NCBI RefSeq assembly: GCF_001654495.1
Contig: NZ_CP015849.1
Coordinates: 806,001 to 870,000, forward strand
Length of the DNA stretch: 64,000 nt
Direction of reading: 5' to 3'
Source of the DNA: Streptomyces sp. SAT1
GTDB lineage: Bacteria > Actinomycetota > Actinomycetes > Streptomycetales > Streptomycetaceae
This document shows positions 26,141 to 34,608 of this stretch, piece by piece. The notes below the pieces were generated by a model. The model was given only the letters and a program-made list of their open reading frames with translations, did not search any database and was not told where the DNA came from. Each line of letters begins with the position of its first letter. The stretch's first letter is position 1. Both the position numbers and the translations under genes were made by a program.

Positions 26141-27214
26141 GTGCCAGAGACCGCCCGCCGAGAAGACCGCCCCGCCGACCGCGCTCCGGACCGCGCGTCC
26201 GGGACACGGTACGGCAACCGTCCGACCATGAAGGACGTGGCGGCGCGGGCCGGCGTGGGCCTCAAGACCGTCTCCCGCGTGGTGAACGGCGAGCCCGGTG
26301 TCACCGCCGACACCGAGCGGCGGGTGCAGGAGGCCATCGAGGCGCTCGGCTTCCGCCGCAACGACAGCGCGCGGGTGCTGCGCAAGGGGCGCACGGCGAG
26401 CATCGGACTCGTCCTGGAGGACCTCGCCGACCCGTTCTACGGTCCGCTCAGCCGCGCGGTGGAGGAAGTGGCCCGCGCACACGGCGCCCTGCTCATCAAC
26501 GGCTCCAGCGCGGAGGACCCGGACCGCGAGCAGGAGCTGGCGCTGGCGCTGTGCGCGCGGCGGGTGGACGGGCTGGTCATCATCCCGGCCGGCGACGACC
26601 ACCGGTATCTGGAACCGGAGATCAAGGCGGGCGTCGCCACCGTGTTCGTGGACCGTCCGGCCGGCCGGATCGACGCCGACGTGGTCCTCTCGGACAACTT
26701 CGGCGGTGCCCGCGACGGCGTCGCGCACCTGATCGCCCACGGGCACCGCAGGATCGGCTTCATCGGCGACATGCCGCGCATCCACACGGCGATCGAGCGG
26801 CTGCGCGGCTACCGGGCGGCGATGGAGGACGCGGGGATAGCCGTGGAGGACTCCTGGATGTCGCTGGGCGTCACCGACCCGGAGCGGGTGCGGCGGGCCG
26901 CCGAGGAGATGCTGTCGGGTCCGGACCCGGTCACCGCGGTCTTCACCGGCAACAACCGGGTGACGGTCACCGTGATCCGGGTCCTGGCCGGACTGCCCCG
27001 GCCGGTCGCCCTGGTCGGCTTCGACGACCTCGAACTGGCCGATCTGCTCCAGCCGGGTGTCACCGTCGTGGCCCAGGACGCCGCCGCGCTCGGCCGCACC
27101 GCCGCCGAACGGCTCTTCCGGCAGCTCGACGGCACCCATCTGTCCCCGGAGCGGATCGAACTGCCGACCAGGCTCGTGCAGCGCGGCTCGGGCGAGGTGC
27201 CGCCGCCGGCCTGA
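26141..27214 (+). CDS. LacI family transcriptional regulator
   Basis: The protein has 357 residues. A 28-residue polar leader precedes the LacI HTH (TMKDVAARAGVGLKTVSRVVNG), followed by a periplasmic-binding-protein-like effector domain ending about residue 345. The GTG at 26141 has GGA-rich sequence upstream (AAGGAACAGGA). The ATG at 26228, directly before the HTH, is an alternative start. It is divergent from the ROK kinase gene, whose sugar or sugar phosphate may be the effector. Confidence 0.88.
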   Translation: MPETARREDRPADRAPDRASGTRYGNRPTMKDVAARAGVGLKTVSRVVNGEPGVTADTERRVQEAIEALGFRRNDSARVLRKGRTASIGLVLEDLADPFYGPLSRAVEEVARAHGALLINGSSAEDPDREQELALALCARRVDGLVIIPAGDDHRYLEPEIKAGVATVFVDRPAGRIDADVVLSDNFGGARDGVAHLIAHGHRRIGFIGDMPRIHTAIERLRGYRAAMEDAGIAVEDSWMSLGVTDPERVRRAAEEMLSGPDPVTAVFTGNNRVTVTVIRVLAGLPRPVALVGFDDLELADLLQPGVTVVAQDAAALGRTAAERLFRQLDGTHLSPERIELPTRLVQRGSGEVPPPA

Positions 27215-27223
27215 CGCGACGGC

Positions 27224-27258
27224 GCCGGGGCGCCCCGCGCGAACGGGGGCGCCCCGGC
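27224..27258. terminator. Bidirectional hairpin between convergent genes
   Basis: The arms GCCGGGGCGCCCC (27224-27236) and GGGGCGCCCCGGC (27246-27258) pair perfectly over 13 bp around a 9-nt loop. The structure sits exactly between the stop codons of the LacI gene (10 bp away) and the DUF6986 gene (6 bp away) and should serve both. Confidence 0.75.
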
Positions 27259-27264
27259 CGGCCG

Positions 27265-28569
27265 CTACTGGGCGGACGCCGTGAGGTCGCCGCGCCGGGG
27301 CGCGGCGAAGCCCTCCAGGTCGGCGCGGGTCAGACCGGTGAGCCGGGCGACCTCGGCGATGTCGAGGGCGCCGCAGTCCAGGCCGCGCAGCAGATAGCCG
27401 CTGAGCGCCTTGGCGGTGGCGGGCTCGTCCATCACGTCGCCGCCGGCCCGGTTGGCGTAGCGGGCGAGGCGGGCCGCCGCCTGCTCGAAGCCCTCGCGGT
27501 AGAAGGCGAACACGGCCGCGTACCGGGTGGGGATGTGCGCCGGGTGCATGTCCCAGCCCTGGTAGTAGGCGCGGGCCAGGGCGCGGCGGGTGAGGCCGTA
27601 GTGCAGGCGCCAGGCGTCGTGGACCTTCTCGGTCGGGCCGACCGGCAGGACGTTGGTGGAGCCGTCCGAGACGCGGACGCCGGTCCCCGCCGCGGCGACC
27701 TGCATGACGGCCTTGGCGTGGTCGGCGGCCGGGTGGTCGCTGGCCTGGTAGGCGGCGGAGACACCGAGGCAGGCGCTGTAGTCGAAGGTGCCGTAGTGCA
27801 GGCCGGTGGCGCGGCCCTCGGCGGCCTGGATCATCCGGGCGACGGCGGCGGTGCCGTCGGCGGCGAGGATGGACTGGCTGGTCTCGATCTGGATCTCGAA
27901 GCCGATCCGGCCGGGTTCGAGGCCGTGGGCCTTCTCGAAGGCGTCCAGCAGCCGTGCCATGGCGGTGACCTGCTCGGGGTAGGTGACCTTCGGCAGCGTC
28001 AGCACCAGTCCGCCGGGCAGGCCGCCGGCCCGCATCAGTCCGCTGAGGAAGATGTCGAGGGTGCGGATGCCGCGGTCGCGGACGGGTGCCTCCATGCACT
28101 TCATCCGGATGCCCATGTACGGCGCGGCGGTGCCCTGCTCGTACGCCTCGGCGACCAGCCGGGCCGCGCGGGCGGCGGCCTCGTCCTCCTCGGCGTCGGG
28201 GCGGGGGCCGTAGCCGTCCTCGAAGTCGATGCGGAGGTCCTCGATCGGTTCGCGTTCCAGCTTGGCGCGGACGCGGGAGTGGACGGGTTCCGCGAGGTCG
28301 TCGGCCAGGCCCAGGACCGCGGCGAAGGAGGCGGCGTCCGGGGCGTGTTCGTCGAGGGCGGCCAGCGCCCGGTCGCCCCAGGAGCGGAGGGTGTCGGCGG
28401 CGAAGGCGTCGCCGGGGACGTAGACGGTGTGGACCGGCTGGCGGGTGCCGGGGTCGCCCGGGTAGCGGCGCTCCAGCTCGGCGTCGACCGGGGCGAGGGA
28501 GGCGCTGATCTCCTCGCTGACGGCGCCCGCGAGGCTCGTCGCCACCGTCTCCTGCTGGCCCTGACCCAT
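27265..28569 (-). CDS. DUF6986 / HpcH-HpaI aldolase-citrate lyase family protein
   Basis: The protein has 434 residues. The central part looks like a CitE/HpaI TIM barrel, with the acidic LRIDFEDGYG segment, GIRMKCMEAP, and IGFEIQIETSQSIL. This group is now called DUF6986 and resembles malate-synthase- or citrate-lyase-like C-C bond enzymes. The reaction is not established. The ATG at 28569 follows an AGGAGGG ribosome site. A -35/-10 pair and an operator-like palindrome lie directly upstream. It is a single gene, tail to tail with LacI. Confidence 0.83.
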   Translation of the reverse strand: MGQGQQETVATSLAGAVSEEISASLAPVDAELERRYPGDPGTRQPVHTVYVPGDAFAADTLRSWGDRALAALDEHAPDAASFAAVLGLADDLAEPVHSRVRAKLEREPIEDLRIDFEDGYGPRPDAEEDEAAARAARLVAEAYEQGTAAPYMGIRMKCMEAPVRDRGIRTLDIFLSGLMRAGGLPGGLVLTLPKVTYPEQVTAMARLLDAFEKAHGLEPGRIGFEIQIETSQSILAADGTAAVARMIQAAEGRATGLHYGTFDYSACLGVSAAYQASDHPAADHAKAVMQVAAAGTGVRVSDGSTNVLPVGPTEKVHDAWRLHYGLTRRALARAYYQGWDMHPAHIPTRYAAVFAFYREGFEQAAARLARYANRAGGDVMDEPATAKALSGYLLRGLDCGALDIAEVARLTGLTRADLEGFAAPRRGDLTASAQ

Positions 28570-28585
28570 TCCACACCCTCCTGTT

Positions 28586-28648
28586 TTCCGTTGTACGGAA
28601 TCAATAATCCGCACTACGAAGCTATCTGTGGACGTTCCCGCCGGTCAA
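28586..28648 (-). promoter_or_regulatory. Promoter with operator-like palindrome for the DUF6986 gene
   Basis: On the minus strand TTGACC (28643-28648) and TAGCTT (28619-28624) are separated by 18 bp, a good vegetative promoter. Downstream, between the start point and the ribosome site, lies TTCCGTTGTACGGAA (28586-28600), with arms TTCCG/CGGAA. This pattern resembles IclR-family operators. A repressor here would act as a roadblock. Which regulator binds is inference; none is encoded next to the gene. Confidence 0.6.
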
Positions 28649-28699
28649 CACCTGTCCGCGGCCTGAACCCCGGCCGGCCCGGCCGGGCCGCAGACACCG

Positions 28700-28732
28700 A
28701 GGCCCCCGTGACCGGTGCGGTCACGGGGGCCT
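28700..28732. terminator. Strong terminator downstream of etfA
   Basis: A perfect 14-bp stem, AGGCCCCCGTGACC (28700-28713) with GGTCACGGGGGCCT (28719-28732), closes a 5-nt loop, starting 34 bp past the etfA stop. It is among the best hairpins in the window and also insulates the DUF6986 gene upstream region. Confidence 0.8.
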
Positions 28733-28766
28733 GGCCCGGGGCGGCCCCGGCAAGGGGCCCGGCGGA

Positions 28767-29729
28767 TCAGCCCTTGCGGGTCTTGATCTCCTCGGTGAGC
28801 TGCGGGACGACCTCGAACAGGTCGCCGACGACGCCGTAGTCGACCAGGTCGAAGATCGGGGCCTCGGGGTCCTTGTTGACCGCGACGATGGTCTTCGACG
28901 TCTGCATGCCGGCGCGGTGCTGGATCGCGCCGGAGATGCCGTTGGCGATGTACAGCTGCGGCGACACGGACTTGCCGGTCTGGCCGACCTGGTTGGTGTG
29001 CGGGTACCAGCCCGCGTCCACCGCGGCGCGGGAGGCGCCCACGGCCGCGCCGAGGGAGTCGGCGAGGGCCTCGATGATGCCGAAGTTCTCCGCGCCGTTC
29101 ACACCGCGGCCGCCGGAGACGACGATGGCGGCCTCGGTCAGCTCCGGGCGGCCCGTCGACTCGCGCGGCGTGCGGGCGGTGACCTTGGTGCCGGTGGCCT
29201 TCTCGGAGAAGGTGACGTCCAGGGCCTCGACGGTGCCGGCGGCCGGGGCGGCCTCCACGGCGGCGCTGTTGGGCTTGACCGTGATGACCGGGGTGCCCTT
29301 GGAGACACGGGACTTGGTGGTGTACGAGGCGGCGAACACCGACTGGGTGGCCACCGGGCCCCCGTCGCCGGCCTCCAGGTCGACGGCGTCGGTGATGATG
29401 CCGGAACCGGTGCGCAGCGCCAGGCGGGCGGCGATCTCCTTGCCCTCGGCGGAGGACGGGACCAGCACGGCGGCCGGGGAGACGGCGGCGACGGCGGCCT
29501 GGAGCGCGTCGACCTTCGGGACGACCAGGTAGTCGGCGTACTCGGCGGCGTCGTGGGTGAGGACCTTGACCGCGCCGTGCTCGGCGAGGGCGGCGGCGGT
29601 GTCGGCGGCGCCGTTGCCCAGCGCGACGGCGACGGGCTCGCCGATGCGGCGGGCCAGGGTCAGCAGCTCGAGGGTGGGCTTGCGGACGGCACCGTCCACG
29701 TGGTCGACGTAGACGAGGACTTCAGCCAT
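28767..29729 (-). CDS. etfA: Electron transfer flavoprotein subunit alpha
   Basis: The protein has 320 residues, the usual length. The C-terminal FAD domain shows SGGRGVNG, the [11 protein letters not shown] loop, [14 protein letters not shown], and [13 protein letters not shown], all ETF-alpha signatures. With EtfB it forms the soluble FAD/AMP heterodimer that carries electrons from acyl-CoA and other dehydrogenases to the quinone pool. It lies 55 bp downstream of etfB on the same strand and is followed by a strong terminator. Confidence 0.96.
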   Translation of the reverse strand: MAEVLVYVDHVDGAVRKPTLELLTLARRIGEPVAVALGNGAADTAAALAEHGAVKVLTHDAAEYADYLVVPKVDALQAAVAAVSPAAVLVPSSAEGKEIAARLALRTGSGIITDAVDLEAGDGGPVATQSVFAASYTTKSRVSKGTPVITVKPNSAAVEAAPAAGTVEALDVTFSEKATGTKVTARTPRESTGRPELTEAAIVVSGGRGVNGAENFGIIEALADSLGAAVGASRAAVDAGWYPHTNQVGQTGKSVSPQLYIANGISGAIQHRAGMQTSKTIVAVNKDPEAPIFDLVDYGVVGDLFEVVPQLTEEIKTRKG

Positions 29730-29784
29730 GGGACTTCTTCTCTCCTGCTTGCGAAGGGTGCGGGACGACGGGGCGGATACGGGC

Positions 29785-30573
29785 TCAGATGAACTTCTGG
29801 CCCGCGAGGAACGCGGCGAGCTGCTTGCCGCCCTCGCCCTCGTCCTTGACGATCGTGCCCGCCGTACGCGCCGGACGCTCCGCCGCCGACTCCACCACGG
29901 TGTAGGCGCTCTCCAGACCGACCTCGTCGGCCTCGATGTCCAGGTCCGACAGGTCCCAGGACTCCACCGGCTTCTTCTTCGCCGCCATGATGCCCTTGAA
30001 CGACGGGTAGCGCGCCTCGCCCGACTGGTCCGTCACCGAGACCACGGCGGGCAGCGACGCCTCCAGCCGCTCCGAGGCGGTGTCGCCGTCGCGGCGGCCC
30101 TTGACCGTGCCGTCCTCGACGGAGACCTCGGACAGCAGCGTCACCTGCGGCACGCCCAGACGCTCGGCCAGCAGCGCGGGGACGACGCCCATGGTGCCGT
30201 CGGTGGAGGCCATGCCGGAGATCACCAGGTCGTAACCGGCCTTCTCGACGGCCTTGGCCAGCACCAGCGAGGTGCCGATCGCGTCGGTGCCGTGCAGGTC
30301 GTCGTCCTCGACGTGGATCGCCTTGTCCGCACCCATCGACAGCGCCTTGCGCAGCGCGTCCTTGGCGTCCTCCGGACCCACCGTCAGCACGGTGACCTCG
30401 ACGTCGTCGTCGGAGTTCTCGGAGATCTGCAGCGCCTGCTCGACCGCGTACTCGTCCAGTTCGGAGAGCAGACCGTCCACGTCGTCACGGTCGACGGTCA
30501 GGTCATCGGCGAAGTGCCGGTCGCCAGTGGCGTCGGGCACGTACTTCACAGTGACAACGATCCTCAAGCTCAC
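29785..30573 (-). CDS. etfB: Electron transfer flavoprotein subunit beta
   Basis: The protein has 262 residues. ETF-beta features are the N-terminal IVVTVKYVPD, the AMP-binding region with DGTMGVVPALLAERLGVPQVT, and the C-terminal KKKPVESW segment. It is the first gene of etfB-etfA. The GTG start at 30573 fits conserved family N-termini. A candidate -10 (TAATAT) and a leader hairpin lie upstream. Confidence 0.96.
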   Translation of the reverse strand: MSLRIVVTVKYVPDATGDRHFADDLTVDRDDVDGLLSELDEYAVEQALQISENSDDDVEVTVLTVGPEDAKDALRKALSMGADKAIHVEDDDLHGTDAIGTSLVLAKAVEKAGYDLVISGMASTDGTMGVVPALLAERLGVPQVTLLSEVSVEDGTVKGRRDGDTASERLEASLPAVVSVTDQSGEARYPSFKGIMAAKKKPVESWDLSDLDIEADEVGLESAYTVVESAAERPARTAGTIVKDEGEGGKQLAAFLAGQKFI

Positions 30574-30604
30574 GCCGGCTCTCCTACTGCATCGTCATTT
30601 CTGG

Positions 30605-30684
30605 GCTGCCTTCTTGCAGGCAGCATAGGCGCCTGAAGCGGCCGATCCCGTTCGGGGCGACCCCGCGCTCCGACCGAAATATTA
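30605..30684 (-). promoter_or_regulatory. etfBA leader and promoter candidate
   Basis: On the minus strand a -10-like TAATAT (30679-30684) lies about 105 bp before etfB. The leader between holds a hairpin with arms GCTGCC and GGCAGC (30605-30624). No clear -35 was found. The leader is longer than usual for this window, which leaves room for post-transcriptional control. Confidence 0.4.
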
Positions 30685-30802
30685 CTCGCCAGTACACCCA
30701 GTTCCTGCCCGCTGAGCAAGCGCTTTGAACTGTGACCTTCGCAACGCAGCGTAACCGGAACTCGACCGTTCCGCAGGGGCCTGCGCAGCGGCCGGCTCCG
30801 GG

Positions 30803-31327
30803 TCAGTCGCGCAGGGCGTTGAAGCGGCCCTGGTGGTAGAGGAGAGGGCGGCCGGGGCCCGTGTGGTCGCCGAGGACCAGCTCCGCGATGACGATGCGGT
30901 GGTCGCCCGCCGGGACCCGTGCGACCACCCGGCAGACCAGCCGGGCGAGCACGCCGTCCAGCAGCGGAACGCCCTCGGGGCCGTCGCGCCAGGAGGTGGG
31001 TGCCGCGAACCGGTCGGCGCCGCTGCGCGCGAAGGTGGCGGCCAGTTCTTCCTGGTGCTCGCCCAGCAGATGGACGCCGAGGTGGCCGGTCCGGGAGAGC
31101 GCGGGCCAGCTGGAGGCGCCGGTCCCGATCCCGAAGGAGAGCAGCGGCGGCTCGGCGGAGACGGACGTCAGGGAGGTCGCGGTGAAGCCGACCGGGCCGT
31201 GGTCGCCGCGCGCCGTGATCACCGCGACACCCGCCGCGTGCCGCCGGAAGACGGAGCGCAGCAGGCCGGGAGAGGCCGGTTCGAAGGCGGTGGAGGCGGC
31301 GGAGGAGAGGTCGGACGGGGCCGTCAT
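30803..31327 (-). CDS. Flavin reductase family protein
   Basis: The protein has 174 residues with the split-barrel flavin reductase fold: FRRHAAGVAVITA near the start, GFTATSLTSVSAEPPLLSFGI (FMN binding) and GDHRIVIAELV in the C-terminal half. Such proteins use NAD(P)H to supply reduced FMN or FAD to partner monooxygenases. No monooxygenase is adjacent. The ATG at 31327 has an AAGGA site. It lies 200 bp downstream of the thioredoxin gene on the same strand. Confidence 0.88.
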   Translation of the reverse strand: MTAPSDLSSAASTAFEPASPGLLRSVFRRHAAGVAVITARGDHGPVGFTATSLTSVSAEPPLLSFGIGTGASSWPALSRTGHLGVHLLGEHQEELAATFARSGADRFAAPTSWRDGPEGVPLLDGVLARLVCRVVARVPAGDHRIVIAELVLGDHTGPGRPLLYHQGRFNALRD

Positions 31328-31529
31328 GGAGTTGTCCTTCTGCTGGTGGGACGCGCGGGGACCGTGGCTGCTCAACAGCCCGGACAGCGCGCGCTCGCGG
31401 CGCCGGCGGACGGCGTCGCTCCCGGACGTGCCCACCCGGAGAGAAGGAGTTCCCGAGACATACAGTCAGATTGACGAGAGGTGACGGGCGCAGTCAAGTG
31501 GGTCCCGGCACATGGGACATGTCTCACGG

Positions 31530-31871
31530 TCACAGGCCGCTTCCGCACAGCACCTCCCCCAGGGCCGCGACGACGTCGGCCGTACGGGGCTGCCCGGCGG
31601 CGCGGCGCACGACGCGGCCGTCCGCGTCCAGGACGAGCACGGTGGGCGTCCTGCGGACGTCCAGCGCGCGGACGAGTCCGAGGCGGGCCTCGGCGTCGAT
31701 CTCCACATGGGCGACGCCGGGGACCATGCGCGCCACCTCGCCGAGGACCCTGCGGGTCGCCCGGCAGGGCGCGCAGAAGGCGGTCGAGAACTGCACCAGC
31801 GTGGCGCGTTCGCCCAGGGGCTCACCCAACTCGGCCGCGCCCAGCCGTCCGTCCGCCTCGCCCGTGCGCAC
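31530..31871 (-). CDS. Thioredoxin-fold protein
   Basis: From the GTG at 31871 the protein has 113 residues, one thioredoxin domain with the active site FCAPCR and the cis-proline loop RRTPTVLVLD. The GTG has a GGGAG ribosome site 7 bp upstream. A longer frame open to 32048 would add 59 Gly/Ala/Arg/Pro-rich residues without a membrane helix. Related streptomycete proteins, as I remember them, carry an N-terminal membrane anchor, so this copy may have lost it. A reducing or oxidising role on proteins is likely; the partner is unknown. Confidence 0.75.
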   Translation of the reverse strand: MRTGEADGRLGAAELGEPLGERATLVQFSTAFCAPCRATRRVLGEVARMVPGVAHVEIDAEARLGLVRALDVRRTPTVLVLDADGRVVRRAAGQPRTADVVAALGEVLCGSGL

Positions 31872-32098
31872 CCGTGGTCTCCCGTCCCGCGTTCCGGTGA
31901 TCGCGCCGGGCTGTTCCGTGCCGCCCGCCCGGCTCCTGCCGGGTGCAGCGCGTACGGCCCGCCGAAGATTCCCGTGCGGGGCCCCGGCCGCCGGCGGGGC
32001 GCCCGGCGGCCGGGCCGACGTGACGAGGATCTCGCCGGGGACGGGCACGCGGGCTGGCTCCCCGGCCGTTCTTGGGGCACGATCTGCGACGAGCCGTA

Positions 32099-32118
32099 AA
32101 CCTACGGCTGCGTAACTT
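32099..32118. promoter_or_regulatory. Operator-like dyad upstream of the acyltransferase gene
   Basis: AACCTACG and CGTAACTT (32099-32106 and 32111-32118) form an imperfect inverted repeat around 4 bp with a perfect TACG/CGTA core. It lies 40 bp upstream of the ATG. It looks like a TetR-type site, such as those that control lipid genes, but the regulator is not identified. Confidence 0.4.
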
Positions 32119-32158
32119 CGCCGGGAGTCCCTGGCAGACAGAAGGGTCCGCCCCGCCC

Positions 32159-32887
32159 ATGGCCGAGTTCGTCTACCGTCCCGTGATCGGTTTCGCCCGC
32201 ACGATGTTCAAGGTGTGGGATCTCAAGATCGACTGCCGGGGCTCGGAGAACATCCCGCGCCAGGGCGGCGCCGTGCTGGTGAGCAATCACATCAGCTATC
32301 TGGACTTCATCTTCAACGGACTGGCGGCGCTGCCGCAGAAGCGTCTGGTGCGGTTCATGGCGAAGGAGTCGGTGTTCCGGCACCGGATCTCCGGTCCGCT
32401 GATGCGCGGTATGAAGCACATCCCGGTGGACCGCGCCCAGGGCGAGGCGGCCTACGAGCACGCCCTCGGCTCGCTGCGCTCCGGTGAGGTGATCGGTGTC
32501 TTCCCGGAGGCCACCATCTCGGAGTCCTTCACCCTCAAGAGCTTCAAGTCCGGTGCCGCCCGGCTGGCGCAGGAGGCCGGGGTGCCGCTGATCCCGATGG
32601 CCGTCTGGGGCACCCAGCGCCTGTGGACCAAGGGGCACCCGCGCAACTTCCGGCGCAGCCACACCCCGGTCACGGTCCGGGTGGGCGAGGCCGTCGAGGC
32701 GCCGCGCGACCAGTACGCGGGAGCGATCACGCGGCGGCTGCGCGAGCGTGTGCAGGAGCTGCTGGAGGCCGCCCAGCGCGCCTACCCGGTCCGCCCGAAG
32801 GGCCCGGAGGACACCTGGTGGATGCCCGCGCACCTGGGCGGCACGGCTCCCACGCCGGAGCAGCTGCGCACCGCCGCGGCGCACTGA
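32159..32887 (+). CDS. 1-acyl-sn-glycerol-3-phosphate acyltransferase (PlsC-like)
   Basis: The protein has 242 residues and is a membrane-associated acyltransferase. The HX4D catalytic motif is NHISYLD, the glycerol-phosphate-binding motif is FPEATIS, and VPLIPMAVWGT is also typical. It transfers an acyl chain from acyl-CoA or acyl-ACP to lysophosphatidic acid or a related lysolipid. FPEA replaces the usual FPEG. The ATG at 32159 is the first before the conserved region; the ribosome site is weak. Confidence 0.9.
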   Translation: MAEFVYRPVIGFARTMFKVWDLKIDCRGSENIPRQGGAVLVSNHISYLDFIFNGLAALPQKRLVRFMAKESVFRHRISGPLMRGMKHIPVDRAQGEAAYEHALGSLRSGEVIGVFPEATISESFTLKSFKSGAARLAQEAGVPLIPMAVWGTQRLWTKGHPRNFRRSHTPVTVRVGEAVEAPRDQYAGAITRRLRERVQELLEAAQRAYPVRPKGPEDTWWMPAHLGGTAPTPEQLRTAAAH

Positions 32888-33013
32888 GGCCGCCCTGCCG
32901 TCTGCCCATGACCGGGTGAACTGCCGTAACCTGAAGGCCGGTTCGTACATCGCAACCGCCATCCGGTCCGGGCGGACGGCCGCGCCGGGACGGATGCCGG
33001 GACGGGGGGTTCC

Positions 33014-33232
33014 ATGGCCACGATCGGTCTCATGTTCGGCCTGTTCGCCGCGATCGCCGCGTGGCTGGTCGTGGTGGTCCTGCGCCGCCGCAGCAGCACC
33101 ACGCACAACGCGGACGGTCTCCTCATCGAACAGGCCAGCCGGATCCAGGCGCAGCGGGACCGCAGCGCGTACTCCACGCTGTCGATGCACAACACCATGC
33201 CGACCATGAGCGACCAGTTCCGCCGTCCCTGA
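33014..33232 (+). CDS. Small single-pass membrane protein
   Basis: The protein has 72 residues. One transmembrane helix (about residues 3-24) is followed by RRR and a polar tail. A G-rich ribosome site precedes the ATG at 33014. Codon use matches the neighbours and the tail has a normal amino-acid mix, so it is probably real. No family is recognised. Its stop lies 3 bp from the stop of the convergent B3/B4 gene. Confidence 0.65.
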   Translation: MATIGLMFGLFAAIAAWLVVVVLRRRSSTTHNADGLLIEQASRIQAQRDRSAYSTLSMHNTMPTMSDQFRRP

Positions 33233-33235
33233 GGC

Positions 33236-33937
33236 TCAGGCCGCGGACTTCGGGCCCCGCACGGTGACGCGGGCACCCGGGCTGGACTTCTCCAGCAGTT
33301 CGGCGAGTTCGCCGGCCGCCCGCACCACGTCGGCGACGGGCATCGGCGCCAGGCTCTCCAGCAGGAAGAGGCCCGAGGCGGTGCGGTCGGTGAGCCGGGT
33401 GCGCGGGCCCTGGCGCCAGTTCCAGCGGCGGCAGGTGACCCCGGCCCCGTCGCACCACACGACCTCGCCGGGCTCGGGGTGCTCGACGACCTCCTCGCCG
33501 CCGGCCACGGTCACGAAGTCCTCCTCGCCGCCGGCGCGCACCAGGCGCATACCGCCCTGGATCAGGTCCATGTCCTCGCCGCCGACGGGGATCAGGTGGG
33601 CGACGCTGATGGCGTTGTAGAGGTCGACGAGGGCGTTGACGCGGGGCAGACCGGCGCCGGAGAGGGCGCGCCTGGCCAGGGCCTCGGCGGAGTTGCGGGT
33701 GCGCGACGGCTTGGCACCGAAGGCGGTGTAGGTCTCGCGCCAGGCCGCCATGTGCGGGTCCTCGTGCGGGGCGCGGCCGTCCAGGCGGGCGGCCATCCGG
33801 CGCGCCGCGTCGTCCAGGAGCGCCGAACCGGCCTCGGTGCTGGGGCCGTTCACGAGGCCGTGCGCCTCGACGGCCACATGGGTGAAGCCGGGCGCGAGCG
33901 CGCGCACCTCGTCGGACACGGTGAGGGTGAGCGTCAT
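33236..33937 (-). CDS. B3/B4 tRNA-binding-domain protein
   Basis: The protein has 233 residues and matches the stand-alone B3/B4 domain family, related to the editing module of PheRS beta. Signatures are KPSRTRNSAEAL, LPRVNALVDLYNAIS and VGGEDMDLI. Such free-standing proteins may edit mischarged tRNA or bind amino-acid-like ligands; none is well characterised in actinobacteria. It lies 19 bp downstream of the transglutaminase-like gene, so the two form an operon. Confidence 0.88.
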   Translation of the reverse strand: MTLTLTVSDEVRALAPGFTHVAVEAHGLVNGPSTEAGSALLDDAARRMAARLDGRAPHEDPHMAAWRETYTAFGAKPSRTRNSAEALARRALSGAGLPRVNALVDLYNAISVAHLIPVGGEDMDLIQGGMRLVRAGGEEDFVTVAGGEEVVEHPEPGEVVWCDGAGVTCRRWNWRQGPRTRLTDRTASGLFLLESLAPMPVADVVRAAGELAELLEKSSPGARVTVRGPKSAA

Positions 33938-33956
33938 GGTCCGTCCGTCTCGCGGG

Positions 33957-34550
33957 TCACAGGTGGGTGGGGAGCGCCGCGGCCAGCGCCGACCGGTCGG
34001 GGGCGGCCTTCAGGGCGGCGAGCACCGCCGGATGAGGTTCAGCGTACAGTACCGGGTAGTCCATCTCATTCGACTCGGGATCGGGCACGAAGGCCAGGCG
34101 TTCACCTCCGAGGGAGAACTGCGCGTCGACGCCCGGCTTGTTGCCGCGCGGGTCCTGGCGGTGCCAGGCGCCGTTGAACCGTACGGCGACCAGGCCGTGC
34201 AGGACGTGACCGCCGCCGTCATCCCAGGTCAGCCGCTGGTAGCAGAGGGCGGCGGGGATGTCCTCGGCGCGCAGCAGGGCGGCCAGGGCATGGGCCTTGG
34301 CGTGGCAGATGCCGGTGCGCTGCCGCAGGACGTCGGAGGCCCGCCAGGTGACGCGCGGATCCTCAGAGTCCTGCGAGTGCGGAATGGTGTCGCGCACGAA
34401 CTCGTACGCGGACCGTGCATAGGCATACGAGTCTGCCACCCCCTCGGCCAGCCGGGCCGCGGTCTCGCGTACCACCGGGTGTTCATGGTCGATCGCCTCG
34501 TCGGCGGCGAGATAAGCGGACAGGTCGGGGGTGTGCTGGGTCAGCTCCAT
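33957..34550 (-). CDS. Transglutaminase-like domain protein
   Basis: The protein has 197 residues. The catalytic triad of the transglutaminase/cysteine-protease fold is visible: Cys in RTGICHAKAHALAALLRA, His in VLHGLVAV, and Asp in RQDPRGNKPG. There is no signal peptide, so it acts in the cytoplasm. The role (peptidase, amidase or transferase) is unknown. A strong promoter lies directly upstream with the -10 element 8 bp from the ATG, so the transcript is probably leaderless. It leads an operon with the B3/B4 gene. Confidence 0.88.
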   Translation of the reverse strand: MELTQHTPDLSAYLAADEAIDHEHPVVRETAARLAEGVADSYAYARSAYEFVRDTIPHSQDSEDPRVTWRASDVLRQRTGICHAKAHALAALLRAEDIPAALCYQRLTWDDGGGHVLHGLVAVRFNGAWHRQDPRGNKPGVDAQFSLGGERLAFVPDPESNEMDYPVLYAEPHPAVLAALKAAPDRSALAAALPTHL

Positions 34551-34558
34551 GCCCGCAG

Positions 34559-34608
34559 AGCATAGGAATGCGATCACTCGACAGTCAATGACTTTACGAA
34601 TGATCGCA
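34559..34608 (-). promoter_or_regulatory. Promoter flanked by an 8-bp inverted repeat
   Basis: On the minus strand TTGACT (34583-34588) and TATGCT (34559-34564) are 18 bp apart, close to consensus. Two perfect arms, TGCGATCA (34569-34576) and TGATCGCA (34601-34608), flank the -35 element, 32 bp centre to centre or about three helical turns. A dimer pair or looping regulator could control the transglutaminase-B3/B4 operon. Confidence 0.65.
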
